Source of the DNA: Casp-Chloro-G3 sp002816715
Lineage (GTDB): Bacteria > Chloroflexota > Dehalococcoidia > Lucifugimonadales > UBA3495
Direction: 5' to 3'
Assembly: GCA_027623815.1 (NCBI GenBank)
Contig: JAQBUV010000051.1
Span: 1-18,482, forward strand
DNA: 18,482 nucleotides
The translations under genes and the position numbers were made by a program. Position 1 is the stretch's first letter. Every line of letters starts with the position of its first letter. A model generated the notes under the pieces. It saw nothing but the letters and a program-made list of their open reading frames with translations. It searched no databases and was not told where the DNA came from. Below, piece by piece: positions 1 to 6,980 of the stretch.

Positions 1-52
1 GCAATAGTATCTGGCCCAGAAGCCAGAGTGGACGCTGAAAGAGAGGTAAAGA

Positions 53-142
53 ATGGTCACTGTCCCTTTCGCTGTCCTAACAATGGGGTCCACCTCACTT
101 AGCCGACGCCGAGAAGCGCATGGTCAATTGGCTGGTGCCTAA
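53..142 (+). other. Short leader ORF or frame-shifted N-terminus of the phosphatidyltransferase
   Basis: A 29-codon ORF begins at ATG 53-55 with a good Shine-Dalgarno (GAGAGG, 41-46, six bases upstream) and stops at TAA 140-142. It overlaps the start of the phosphatidyltransferase at 120 in a different frame. The codons just before ATG 120 in the frame of that gene read ADAEKR, which runs naturally into the downstream protein, yet that frame is closed by TAA 78-80 and offers no start codon before 120. One explanation is a single-base frameshift near 98-102 joining this ORF (or its internal ATG at 83) to the main frame. The alternative is a real leader peptide that is translationally coupled. 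Not resolvable from the sequence alone. Confidence 0.3.
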
Positions 143-746
143 GGTTCCCTCTTGGCTGGAAACCTACCACCTCACCATGCTTACCCTGGCCTGGAGCGTC
201 GGCATTGTCCTGGCCAGCCTGCTGGCGCCGCAAAACTTGCACTGGCTGTGGCTGGTATCCGCCTTCATCGCCCTGCAATACCTGACCGACGTGCTGGACG
301 GCGCAGTGGGCCGTCACCGGAATACCGGGCTAATCAAGTGGGGCTTTTACATGGACCACTTCCTGGACTACCTGTTCCTCGCTTCCATCATTGTGGGATA
401 TGCGCTGGCGATGCCCGACGTCCCCGGGTACTGGTTTATGGCCTTGCTGGGGCTGGGTGGGGCATTCATGGTCAATATGTTCCTGTCCTTCGCCGCCACC
501 AACGAGTTTAAAATCTCCGCCATGGGCATTGGGCCAACCGAGATTAGAATATTCTTTATAGTGCTCAATGCTGGGATAATTTTCTTTGGTTCATCTTGGT
601 TAGCCGTCGCGCTGCCCATTCTGACGGTGATTCTCACCGCTTTTCTGGCCTGGATGGTTTTCACCACTCATAAACACCTCTGGCAATTGGACATGGAGCA
701 CAGGCAAGCCGCCCAGCAGATTGCCAAACACCAAACTGCGGGGTAG
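120..746 (+). CDS. CDP-alcohol phosphatidyltransferase family membrane protein
   Basis: A 208-residue integral membrane enzyme of the CDP-alcohol phosphatidyltransferase family. These enzymes join a CDP-activated lipid to an alcohol such as glycerol phosphate, inositol phosphate or serine in phospholipid synthesis. The catalytic signature is visible: D57, D60, G61, R65, then G75, D79 and D83, matching D-x2-D-G-x2-A-R-x8/9-G-x3-D-x3-D except that Ala before Arg is Gly64. Hydrophobic segments lie at about 18-36, 42-56, 84-104, 109-126 and 146-180. The substrate alcohol cannot be told from the sequence. ATG 120 is the only start in this frame after TAA 78-80, but it has only a poor ribosome site (GAGAAG, three bases away), and family-like residues continue upstream, so the annotated N-terminus may be artificial. 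A spacer holding a palindromic element separates it from the protease gene. Confidence 0.85.
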   Translation: MVNWLVPKVPSWLETYHLTMLTLAWSVGIVLASLLAPQNLHWLWLVSAFIALQYLTDVLDGAVGRHRNTGLIKWGFYMDHFLDYLFLASIIVGYALAMPDVPGYWFMALLGLGGAFMVNMFLSFAATNEFKISAMGIGPTEIRIFFIVLNAGIIFFGSSWLAVALPILTVILTAFLAWMVFTTHKHLWQLDMEHRQAAQQIAKHQTAG

Positions 747-772
747 TGAATCAGTTTGCTTGGTTAGGATTG

Positions 773-870
773 GGACTCTATCTGTCACACCGGTCTTCGC
801 CGGTGTCCAGATACAAACGTGGTTGATAAGCTCTGCTGGATTCCGGCTTACGCCGGAATAACGAGAGTCC
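773..870. repeat. Palindromic MITE/REP-like element of 98 bp
   Basis: The element is bounded by the inverted repeat GGACTCT (773-779) and AGAGTCC (864-870). Inside are two hairpins. The first, 779-813, pairs TATCTGTCACACCGG with CCGGTGTCCAGATA around TCTTCG, with one bulge. The second, 840-859, is a perfect 8-bp stem, ATTCCGGC and GCCGGAAT, with loop TTAC. It sits between the phosphatidyltransferase and protease genes. It may act as a terminator or mRNA-stabilising structure, but no U-tract follows. I see no second copy in the window. Confidence 0.6.
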
Positions 871-914
871 ATCTGAACCACTGCCAAATCCTGTTAGTTA
901 ATTTGGAGAATATC

Positions 915-931
915 TTAACAACTTCTTAAAG
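915..931 (+). promoter_or_regulatory. Possible direct-repeat operator upstream of the protease
   Basis: TTAACA (915-920) and TTAAAG (926-931) form a direct repeat with an 11-bp period, 64 bases upstream of the protease start. The spacing resembles PhoP/PhoB-type half-sites known from Gram-positive bacteria, but only two half-sites are visible in an A+T-rich stretch, so chance is a real possibility. No convincing -35/-10 pair could be fixed nearby. Confidence 0.15.
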
Positions 932-994
932 ATTTGGTTCTAGGATAGGCTAATAAGTTATGACGTAGAGTTGTAACGCAGAAAGGGGACAGAA

Positions 995-2305
995 ATGGGT
1001 GGTGTGAGCAAAACTTTAGCAATGGCGATTACCGCGGCTTCGGCGGCAGTGATCATGGTACTACTCTTTGCTTGGGTGGGGCCAGGGATTGAAGGCATCC
1101 CCCGTGCGGCATCCGCCGCGGTTCTGTTCGACGAGCAGCAAGTTCAGCAGATTTACAGTCGGGTCAGCCCAGCGGTGGTGGAGATCATCATTGACAGTGC
1201 AATTGGCGACTCTTTCGCACAGACTGGCTTCGGCTCCGGGTTTTTAATCGACCAGGAGGGTCACATAGCCACCAACAACCACGTAATCGAAGGCAACGAC
1301 CGGGTGCGCGTTAAATTCCTGGACGGCAGCTATGCTACCGCCACCGTATTGGGACGCAACCCGGCCAACGATATTGCCTTGGTCAAGGTGGACCCGGCGG
1401 CGGTGGCTAACATTGAACCGGTCGAGTTGGGAGACTCATCAAGAGTGAGTCCGGGACAACTGGCCATTGCCATTGGCAGTCCTTTCCGAATGGAAGGGAC
1501 GGTGACCGCTGGCATTATCAGCGGAGTGAACCGGGCCTTGCCCAGCGACTTGGGGCGTTCCATCTCCAGCGTGATCCAGACCGATGCCTTGATTGCCCCG
1601 GGCAATTCAGGCGGGCCGTTACTGAACAGCGCGGGGCAGGTGGTGGGTATCAACACCGCGATAGAAATCCCGCTATCTGGGATCTTACAGCGCAGCGCGG
1701 GCTTTGCGGTGCCCATTGACGCTCTGGCCCAGCACCTGCCAGAACTTAAACAGTCTATGGTGGTGCAGCCTCCCTGGTTGGGAGTGAGCGTCGCCGATGT
1801 GAACCAGCTACTGGCCGAGCAGCTAGGTCTGTCAGTAGGAGAAGGGGTATATGTCACTGGAGTCACGGTTGACAGCCCGGCCCTAGCCGCTGGACTGGTC
1901 GCTTCGGCCATGAATTTCGACCGGAACGGCGATGCAGTATCGGCAGGCACCCTGGGCGACGTGATTGTCGCGGTGGATGCGGTATCGGTGAGTTCAGTGA
2001 CCGGGATGATCGCCGAACTAAACCGGCACCAGCCCGGCGAGTCCGTGACATTAACCGTGATCCGCGACAGCGAGAATTTGGAGGTCATGGTGACCCTCGG
2101 CACTTGGCCGGAGCAGCCAGAAGTAAACATTACGCGGCGGTTCTTTCATCGAGAGCTCCCCCATCAAGAGCTCCCGGACGGGCAAGTACACCCGGAGGTG
2201 CCAATCATGCCTGACTTTCCGAGGGAGTTTCGAATCCCCCGATATTATCATGACTTTGAAATTCCCGGGTTTTCGTTACCCGACTTAATACCAGCCGTCC
2301 CCTAG
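995..2305 (+). CDS. HtrA/DegP-like S1C trypsin-like serine protease with PDZ domain
   Basis: A 436-residue envelope quality-control protease that should cleave misfolded proteins outside the cytoplasmic membrane. An N-terminal hydrophobic segment (about 9-28) is a signal anchor or signal peptide. The chymotrypsin-fold domain spans about 46-250 with the full triad: H96 in TNNHVIEG, D126 in NDIALVKV and S205 in GNSGGPL. One PDZ domain follows (about 255-370, starting PPWLGVSV). The last ~65 residues form an unusual tail rich in Pro, Glu, Arg and His that is not part of the usual HtrA architecture. The ATG at 995 is well supported by AAAGGGGAC about seven bases upstream. It appears to be a single-gene unit, with a strong hairpin terminator downstream. 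HtrA, DegP, DegS and DegQ cannot be told apart here, so no symbol is given. Confidence 0.93.
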   Translation: MGGVSKTLAMAITAASAAVIMVLLFAWVGPGIEGIPRAASAAVLFDEQQVQQIYSRVSPAVVEIIIDSAIGDSFAQTGFGSGFLIDQEGHIATNNHVIEGNDRVRVKFLDGSYATATVLGRNPANDIALVKVDPAAVANIEPVELGDSSRVSPGQLAIAIGSPFRMEGTVTAGIISGVNRALPSDLGRSISSVIQTDALIAPGNSGGPLLNSAGQVVGINTAIEIPLSGILQRSAGFAVPIDALAQHLPELKQSMVVQPPWLGVSVADVNQLLAEQLGLSVGEGVYVTGVTVDSPALAAGLVASAMNFDRNGDAVSAGTLGDVIVAVDAVSVSSVTGMIAELNRHQPGESVTLTVIRDSENLEVMVTLGTWPEQPEVNITRRFFHRELPHQELPDGQVHPEVPIMPDFPREFRIPRYYHDFEIPGFSLPDLIPAVP

Positions 2306-2351
2306 ATGTAAGCGAAGGCGTCACCGTCAGGCGTTTTCGTAAACTCTGTGC

Positions 2352-2395
2352 GCAGCCGAGCCCCATATCGACCGGGGCTCGGCTGCATTATTTCT
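2352..2395 (+). terminator. Rho-independent terminator after the HtrA-like gene
   Basis: A perfect 13-bp G+C-rich stem, GCAGCCGAGCCCC (2352-2364) with GGGGCTCGGCTGC (2374-2386), closes a 9-base loop. It is followed by a T-rich run ATTATTTCT. It lies 47 bases after the protease stop codon and insulates the next operon. Confidence 0.8.
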
Positions 2396-2518
2396 GAGCT
2401 TGACACTAACTACTCTCCCAACACTTGTGAAGCCTCCCGCTTATAGCGTAAAGTAGGGCCAATTCATATCCATCCCACCGCCCCGCTTCGGTCAGTCTGA
2501 GAAGGAGAGACCAGCCAT

Positions 2519-3550
2519 ATGGCCACCAGCAACATGAACGCCAGCCGCCATGAGTTTGCCAATTGGGATGAAGCCCAGGAGTATTACCTGGAGCAAGGCC
2601 TGACTGATGGCCTACCTATAGTGCCGCCCACGCCGGCAAAGGTGCAGGCCATGCTGGACTATGTGGGACTAGCTCCCGATGCGGTTATCGGCACCGAGAC
2701 AATCCGCCGCAAGCGGTTCACCGCCGAAAAGCTGGCGATCAACGCGGTAATGGCTGGCTGCAATCCCGAATACTTCCCGGCGGTGGTGGCCGCCATCGCC
2801 GCCGCCTGCGAACGGTCCTTCAACTTCCACGCCAGCAGCACTTCCACCAACGGCGTCACGCTGATGGTCGTGGTCAGCGGGCCTTACGCCCAGGAAATTG
2901 GCATGAACTCAGGTGTTGAACTGATGGGCAACGGCACCCGGGCCAACGCCACCATCGGTCGGGCGGTGAATCTGGTCAAGACCAACTTCTACGGCTCGGT
3001 GGCCCAGGAAATGGACAACAGCACCTTTGGGCATCCCGGCAAGTTCAGCTTCTGCTTTGCTGAGAACCTGGAAGTCAGTCCCTGGCCTTCCCTGGCATCG
3101 GCCAAAGGCTTTGGCGACGACGCCAGCACCGTGACCGCCTTTGCCGCCAACGCACCGCTTCAGGTGAGCATTTACGGCGACAGCCAGCCGGAGACTTTTC
3201 TGACTCAGACCGCCCACGCCATGCTGGCCCTGGGGCCATCGGTTTCCGAGGTGATGATCGTCATCAGCCCGGAGATCATGGCCTACGTCGCCGAATCTGG
3301 CTGGAGCCGCCAGCAAATCCAGCTGTTCCTGTACGAAAAGACCCAGCGTCCGCTTCAAGAATGGCTGGACTGGAAACGTATCGACCATTCTGGCCAAGCC
3401 GTAGACCCGCAAGAGCTACGCGGCTGCGTTGCCGATCCAGAGCGGATCACCGTAGTCCCCGGAGGCGGCATGGCAGGAGCATTTATCGACATCATCACCT
3501 CATGGGGCAGCAGCCGTTCGGTAACTAAAGAAATCCAGCCTGGGAGGTAA
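2519..3550 (+). CDS. Conserved protein of unknown function, partner of the UGSC selenoprotein
   Basis: A 343-residue protein without a signal peptide or clear membrane segments, so probably cytoplasmic. I recognise it as the conserved companion type found beside UGSC-family proteins, not as a characterised enzyme. Recognisable conserved stretches are DGLPIVPPT near residues 30-38, AGCNPEYFPAV near 79-89, and a Gly-rich C-terminal segment VVPGGGMAG. It has several cysteines (including those in AGCNPEY and FCFAENLE) that might take part in redox or metal chemistry, but this is inference. AAGGAG at 2502-2507 supports the ATG at 2519, with slightly long spacing. The stop codon is three bases before the selenoprotein start, and the GGGAGG ribosome site of the next gene overlaps its last codons. 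Tight coupling therefore suggests a shared pathway or complex. Confidence 0.7.
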   Translation: MATSNMNASRHEFANWDEAQEYYLEQGLTDGLPIVPPTPAKVQAMLDYVGLAPDAVIGTETIRRKRFTAEKLAINAVMAGCNPEYFPAVVAAIAAACERSFNFHASSTSTNGVTLMVVVSGPYAQEIGMNSGVELMGNGTRANATIGRAVNLVKTNFYGSVAQEMDNSTFGHPGKFSFCFAENLEVSPWPSLASAKGFGDDASTVTAFAANAPLQVSIYGDSQPETFLTQTAHAMLALGPSVSEVMIVISPEIMAYVAESGWSRQQIQLFLYEKTQRPLQEWLDWKRIDHSGQAVDPQELRGCVADPERITVVPGGGMAGAFIDIITSWGSSRSVTKEIQPGR

Positions 3551-3553
3551 GTA

Positions 3554-4093
3554 ATGCCAGAGTATGAAGCCATCGTGACCCTTGACCCCCGCGACGAAGG
3601 CGATCCCGGACGGGCGGTGGTCGCAACACGGCCCGCCACCCTGGACGGCAAGGTAATTGGCCTGTTCGCCAACAATAAGCCCTACTCAGAGGAACTGCTC
3701 CGCATGATCGCCGACGTCATCCGGGAGCGGTACGACATTAAGGGCGTGGTCGAGCACAATAAGGGCGGACACCAGTGGCCCGCGCAACAGGCCGACCTGG
3801 CGGCGATGGCCCAGCGGTGCGATGTGGCGATTCACGCCACTGCCGAATGAGGCTCCTGTACCGCGTGCAGTGTGCACGACGCGATGGAGACCGAGTTGCT
3901 GGGTGTCCCTTCCACGGTGCTGACGACGCGGCCCTTCGTCAAGCAGGCTCACACCATGTCGCGAATGCGCGGCGACCCGGACTACGGCCTGGCGATCATC
4001 GAACACCCCATTGTTACCCTGACCCACGATGAACTACTGGAGCGGGGACGCATCGCCGCCCCGCAGGTTATCAGCAACCTGGTAGACCAGTAA
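3554..4093 (+). CDS. UGSC-family selenoprotein (Sec at codon 99, in-frame UGA)
   Basis: The gene is 180 codons with an in-frame TGA at 3848-3850 read as selenocysteine 99. The frame stays open from ATG 3554 to TAA 4091-4093, and reading across TGA gives the family signature U-G-S-C-T-A-C-S-V-H-D (residues 99-109), where Sec99 and Cys102 form a UxxC redox motif. Both flanks look like one protein: a beta-alpha N-terminal half (KVIGLFANNKPYSEELL) and a C-terminal half rich in helix (ETELLGVPSTVL, HDELLERGRIAAPQV). A conventional call would give a 98-residue truncated product plus a separate 73-residue ORF at 3872. Start evidence is GGGAGG about seven bases upstream. The UGSC family is known by its motif, with Cys replacing Sec in some members; its substrate is not established. 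A redox role with the upstream 343-residue protein is inference. Confidence 0.9.
3851..3892 (+). promoter_or_regulatory. Putative bacterial SECIS element for Sec insertion at 3848-3850
   Basis: A stem-loop begins on the base after the UGA. The lower stem pairs GGCTCC (3851-3856) with GGAGACC (3886-3892), with one bulged A. A middle stem pairs CGC (3862-3864) with GCG (3881-3883). The upper stem pairs GTGCA (3865-3869) with TGCAC (3873-3877), leaving apical loop GUG (3870-3872). The loop lies about 20 bases after the UGA and carries guanines, as expected of bacterial SECIS hairpins bound by SelB. The structure lies inside coding sequence, which is normal for bacteria. Confidence 0.75.
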
Positions 4094-4214
4094 ACAAATA
4101 ATAGGGTTGGGGTTGAAAACCAGGGTCTTTTCATTGCGCGGCTTGCCCTCACCCCGGCCTTGCTCCGATGGGGAAAACCTCTCCCTGACACGCGACAATT
4201 TTAATGAGCGGCAT

Positions 4215-4289
4215 CCTCTCCCCTTGTGGAAGAGGACTGCGGTGATGGGATTCACCCTCATCCCAGCCTTCTCCCATCAAGGGAGAAGG
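4215..4289 (+). repeat. Dispersed double-hairpin repeat, copy A
   Basis: Hairpin one is CCTCTCCCC/GGAAGAGG (4215-4235). Hairpin two is CCTTCTCCC ATCAA GGGAGAAGG (4267-4289), a perfect 9-bp stem. The order and linker (a ctcatccc segment) match the copies at 5705, 12499 and 15501. A more decayed relative lies just upstream at about 4140-4190. The whole 4094-4324 spacer between the selenoprotein and the convergent deaminase gene consists of this material and may act as a terminator for both sides. Confidence 0.75.
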
Positions 4290-4324
4290 GGCTGTTGTCA
4301 GGCCCCGCCAAAATAGGTCTGCCC

Positions 4325-5485
4325 CTATAGCAGACTAAGCTGGGGGCGCTCCCGCAAAGTTTTGGGGTTGAAGTGTTTGCTCAGCCGCAAGCCTTGATCG
4401 TAGTAAGACGACCCAATCTCCGCTCCGTAGAGCAGATCAGGCGGTTCCAGCATTCGCTCAAACCGGAGCTTGCAGACCTGCTGCTGGTTTTCCAACATGA
4501 AAGGGACGTCATGGGCTCGGATTTCCATAACCGCCCTGGTGCCAGCCAGTTCTCCCCCTGAGCCATAGCCGAACCCAGGATCAAAGAATCCGGCGTAATG
4601 AGTCCGGAACTCGCCGCTACTGGGGTCCAGCGCCGTCATCTCGCCGGCAAACTGAGGAAACATCTTGACGCTTTCGTAGGACAAAAGCAGATAAAACTCT
4701 TCCGGTTCCAAAATCAGGCGGCGCATACGCTCGGCATAGATGGGTTCCCAGAACTCCGCCGCGTCGTAATAGTCTTTGCGGGACAGATCAATCAGGTCGC
4801 TGTTCTTTTTGGCCTTATAGCCAATGACACCCTTGCCATCACCAATCAAGTCAATGCTGAGCGAGACCCCGTCGGTTACATCTAGCTCACTTAGCCGCAA
4901 CTGACCACCTGGGGAAAACACCATCGGCTCGACGCGGTGGGCCTGCAACAACTCCGCATCGGTACACTGAGACACCCCTTTAATCAACCGAAGCTGGTTG
5001 AGCGACAGCCCAGTTTTGACCTTTACCGTGAAAGAACGGGGAGCTACTTCCAGGTACATCTTGCCCTGGTAGCCGGGTTTAATTTCGTCAAAGCGATGGC
5101 ACTTGTCGGTGATAACCCTGGTGAAAACATCCAGGCGTCCCGTCGAGCTTTTGGGGTTGGCTTTTGCGTGGAGGTTCCCAGGCAATCGCAGTTCTTCCAG
5201 CAAGGGAATCAAATACGGCCGGTTGCTCTCCAGAATTGCGCCAGCGCGGATGTCGATCTCCTCCAGAGTCTGGCCGTCCAGTTTGTCCTGCACCCGATGC
5301 GCTCCTGGCAAAAAGCTGCACCGCAGTCGGTACGCTTTCTCGCCAAGGCGCAAGTCGAGGCTGGCGGGCTGGAAGTTGGAATCTGGGATTTCGCCCGCAT
5401 CGGAATGAATAACTCCCTCCTTAACGGCCTTTTTAAGCCACTGAATCGGGAGGATACCATTCAATTCGCCGGGAACCTCAAACAT
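4325..5485 (-). CDS. dcd: Two-domain 2'-deoxycytidine 5'-triphosphate deaminase
   Basis: A 386-residue cytoplasmic enzyme expected to deaminate dCTP to dUTP for dTTP synthesis. It is the long double-domain form (about 360-390 residues), in which two dUTPase-like folds are fused, unlike the ~190-residue Dcd of enteric bacteria. The first core (about 100-165) contains HAKANPKSSTGRLDVFTR and GYQGKMYLEV. The second core (about 285-345) contains HYAGFFDPGFGYG, AVMEIRAHDVPFML and QQQVCKLRFE, corresponding to the conserved dCTP deaminase strands. Start ATG 5485 has TAAGGA about seven bases upstream. The gene stands alone on the minus strand, with a 336-bp spacer upstream and convergent repeat material downstream. 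Which domain keeps catalysis cannot be told by eye. Confidence 0.88.
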   Translation of the reverse strand: MFEVPGELNGILPIQWLKKAVKEGVIHSDAGEIPDSNFQPASLDLRLGEKAYRLRCSFLPGAHRVQDKLDGQTLEEIDIRAGAILESNRPYLIPLLEELRLPGNLHAKANPKSSTGRLDVFTRVITDKCHRFDEIKPGYQGKMYLEVAPRSFTVKVKTGLSLNQLRLIKGVSQCTDAELLQAHRVEPMVFSPGGQLRLSELDVTDGVSLSIDLIGDGKGVIGYKAKKNSDLIDLSRKDYYDAAEFWEPIYAERMRRLILEPEEFYLLLSYESVKMFPQFAGEMTALDPSSGEFRTHYAGFFDPGFGYGSGGELAGTRAVMEIRAHDVPFMLENQQQVCKLRFERMLEPPDLLYGAEIGSSYYDQGLRLSKHFNPKTLRERPQLSLL

Positions 5486-5821
5486 TGAAATCCTTACTTG
5501 TTTGGAGCAAACCTTGTGCTCGCTGGCAATTCCGAGAAGCTATCCTAAAAGAAGCAATTACAAAATCAGAATCATTCTTCTTTATGAACGATAGAGTACG
5601 GCTCTGGCTCTAATAATTCTAGGCAACAAGGTCAGCCATTCATCGCAAAATGCTCGTATGCTTAAATGTCAGGTTGACAGTCATTTTAGTGGACTGGCGA
5701 AACCCCTTCCCCCTTGATGGGGGAAGGCTGGGATGGGGGTGATACCCCTCACCTCAGTCCTCTCCCACAAGGGGAGAGGAAGCTAACGACTGACACCATA
5801 TTAGCAGTTCCACCCGCTGGG
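5486..5821. other. Intergenic spacer of 336 bp
   Basis: The spacer carries no convincing ORF. It holds the upstream region of the minus-strand deaminase gene, which is A+T-rich around 5530-5640, and repeat copy B at 5705-5779. That repeat lies just beyond the stop codon of the Gfo/Idh/MocA gene and could end its transcription. I could not fix a promoter with confidence. Confidence 0.6.
5705..5779 (-). repeat. Dispersed double-hairpin repeat, copy B (inverted)
   Basis: CCTTCCCCC TTGAT GGGGGAAGG (5705-5727) is followed by CCTCTCCC ACAA GGGGAGAGG (5759-5779). This is the reverse orientation of copies A and D. The linker gatacccctcacctcagt is nearly identical to that of copy C, so B and C are the closest pair. 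Confidence 0.75.
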
Positions 5822-6862
5822 CTATAACGGCAGCGCGATAGCCTGACCGGTCTGGGCGCTGCGGGTCACCGCCTCAGTGAACTCCATGTAGTGAACGCCC
5901 ACGCTGAAGGGAGTGCGCGTGATCTGCTCCTGGCCCCGAATAGCACGGATGAATTCCTCTTCAACCCGCCAGTGCTTCTGCAACTCTGGTGGATTGGGAA
6001 TTTCAGTAAGCTGGGCCTCTCCGCGCTTGCCGCCAAAGACGTTGAATTTGGGGTCAACGTAGATGGTGCCTTCACTGCCGTACAGCCGCACTTCGCTGCC
6101 CGGCGACAGTCCAGTGACCGCGCTGACCCGTATGTGGGCCTGGGCGCCGTTGGCCAACTCGCACAAGACATCCACATGGTCGGGAACAGTGACCGCCTGC
6201 CAGTTGCCGTCGTAGTCCATGCGGCGAGGCACGTTAACCTTGGACATGGCCATCACCCTGGTGGCTGGCCCGACCCAGCGGATCATCGCCTCGTACCAGA
6301 TGCCCATATTGAGGATGTTATACCCGCTCAAAGCCCGGTCTTGCCGCCAGTGCATGGGGCTTTCATTATCGACAAAGTTTGTCCCCAGAACCTGGACTTC
6401 CACGGCCAGCAAGTCTCCCAAAAAGCCTTCCGACACCAGCTTCTGGAGCAAACCGTCCACCTTGAAAGTGGTCGGTGAAGGCACTATCTGAGCGACCAGG
6501 CCCGGTTTGGTCATCGAGGCGTCCAGCATGGCGTGGGCTTCCTGGGCGTTGGCCGCCATGCGGGCCTCACACAGCACGTGCTTGCCTTTGTCCAGAGCGG
6601 CCAGCGACAGGGTGCAATGCATATAGGGCCAGGTGCCAATGCAGACTGCGTCAATGCTGGGGTCCTCCAGTAAATCCCGCCAGCTATCGTAAACCGTGGG
6701 GATGTTAAAGGAATCCGCTACCGTTTGCCCCGATTCCCGGGACCGATTCGCCACCGCAACAATCTCTACGCCAGGTATTTTCAGAAATCCGGGCAGATGG
6801 CGCTCCCGGGTGTTGCGTCCCGCTCCGATCAGACCTACTCGAACAACATCGTTCTCCGCCAC
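5822..6862 (-). CDS. Gfo/Idh/MocA family NAD(P)-dependent oxidoreductase
   Basis: A 346-residue cytoplasmic dehydrogenase-like protein. The N-terminal Rossmann fold is clear: VRVGLIGAGRN (about 7-17) with the dinucleotide glycines, then EIVAVANRS and DAVCIGTWPYMH. The family normally has an E-K-P motif after the fifth strand. Here the same place reads CEARMA (98-103), so the usual catalytic Lys position is not Lys, a variant that may change or remove dehydrogenase activity. The C-terminal alpha/beta domain (about 130-346) includes FVDNESPMHWRQD and GVHYMEFTEAV. The start is GTG at 6862, chosen because GGGAGG lies seven bases upstream and no ATG fits. The substrate is unknown; sugars, inositols and related polyols are typical of the family. 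It is divergent from the signal peptidase gene. Confidence 0.88.
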   Translation of the reverse strand: MAENDVVRVGLIGAGRNTRERHLPGFLKIPGVEIVAVANRSRESGQTVADSFNIPTVYDSWRDLLEDPSIDAVCIGTWPYMHCTLSLAALDKGKHVLCEARMAANAQEAHAMLDASMTKPGLVAQIVPSPTTFKVDGLLQKLVSEGFLGDLLAVEVQVLGTNFVDNESPMHWRQDRALSGYNILNMGIWYEAMIRWVGPATRVMAMSKVNVPRRMDYDGNWQAVTVPDHVDVLCELANGAQAHIRVSAVTGLSPGSEVRLYGSEGTIYVDPKFNVFGGKRGEAQLTEIPNPPELQKHWRVEEEFIRAIRGQEQITRTPFSVGVHYMEFTEAVTRSAQTGQAIALPL

Positions 6863-6968
6863 TATGTGCCTCCCTGCATCGTTTAGTCATTTGATTATAG
6901 TTTTGAATGGTAGCTATGTGAATTGGCCCGATTATATGTCAGTGCCGGTAGATAGTCTAGGATGGCGA

Positions 6969-6974
6969 TACAAT
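6969..6974 (+). promoter_or_regulatory. Candidate -10 box for a leaderless signal peptidase transcript
   Basis: TACAAT ends six bases before ATG 6981, and no Shine-Dalgarno precedes that ATG. A -10 element this close to a start codon is the usual signature of leaderless transcripts. No good -35 hexamer is visible 16-18 bases upstream. This is an inference from spacing alone. Confidence 0.3.
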
Positions 6975-6980
6975 AACAGC

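Noticed and set aside
1330..2130. 266-codon minus-strand ORF opposite the protease
   Set aside because: It is antisense to a well-supported protease with all catalytic motifs; its composition (Thr/Ser/Pro rich) is typical of an antisense shadow.
3848..3850. TGA as the true stop of a 98-residue protein
   Set aside because: The frame continues for 80 conserved-looking codons, the UGSC motif spans it, and a SECIS-like hairpin follows directly.
6696..6980. 95-residue N-terminal extension of the signal peptidase
   Set aside because: It lies mostly antisense to the oxidoreductase gene, has no ribosome site and no signal peptidase-like or membrane features.
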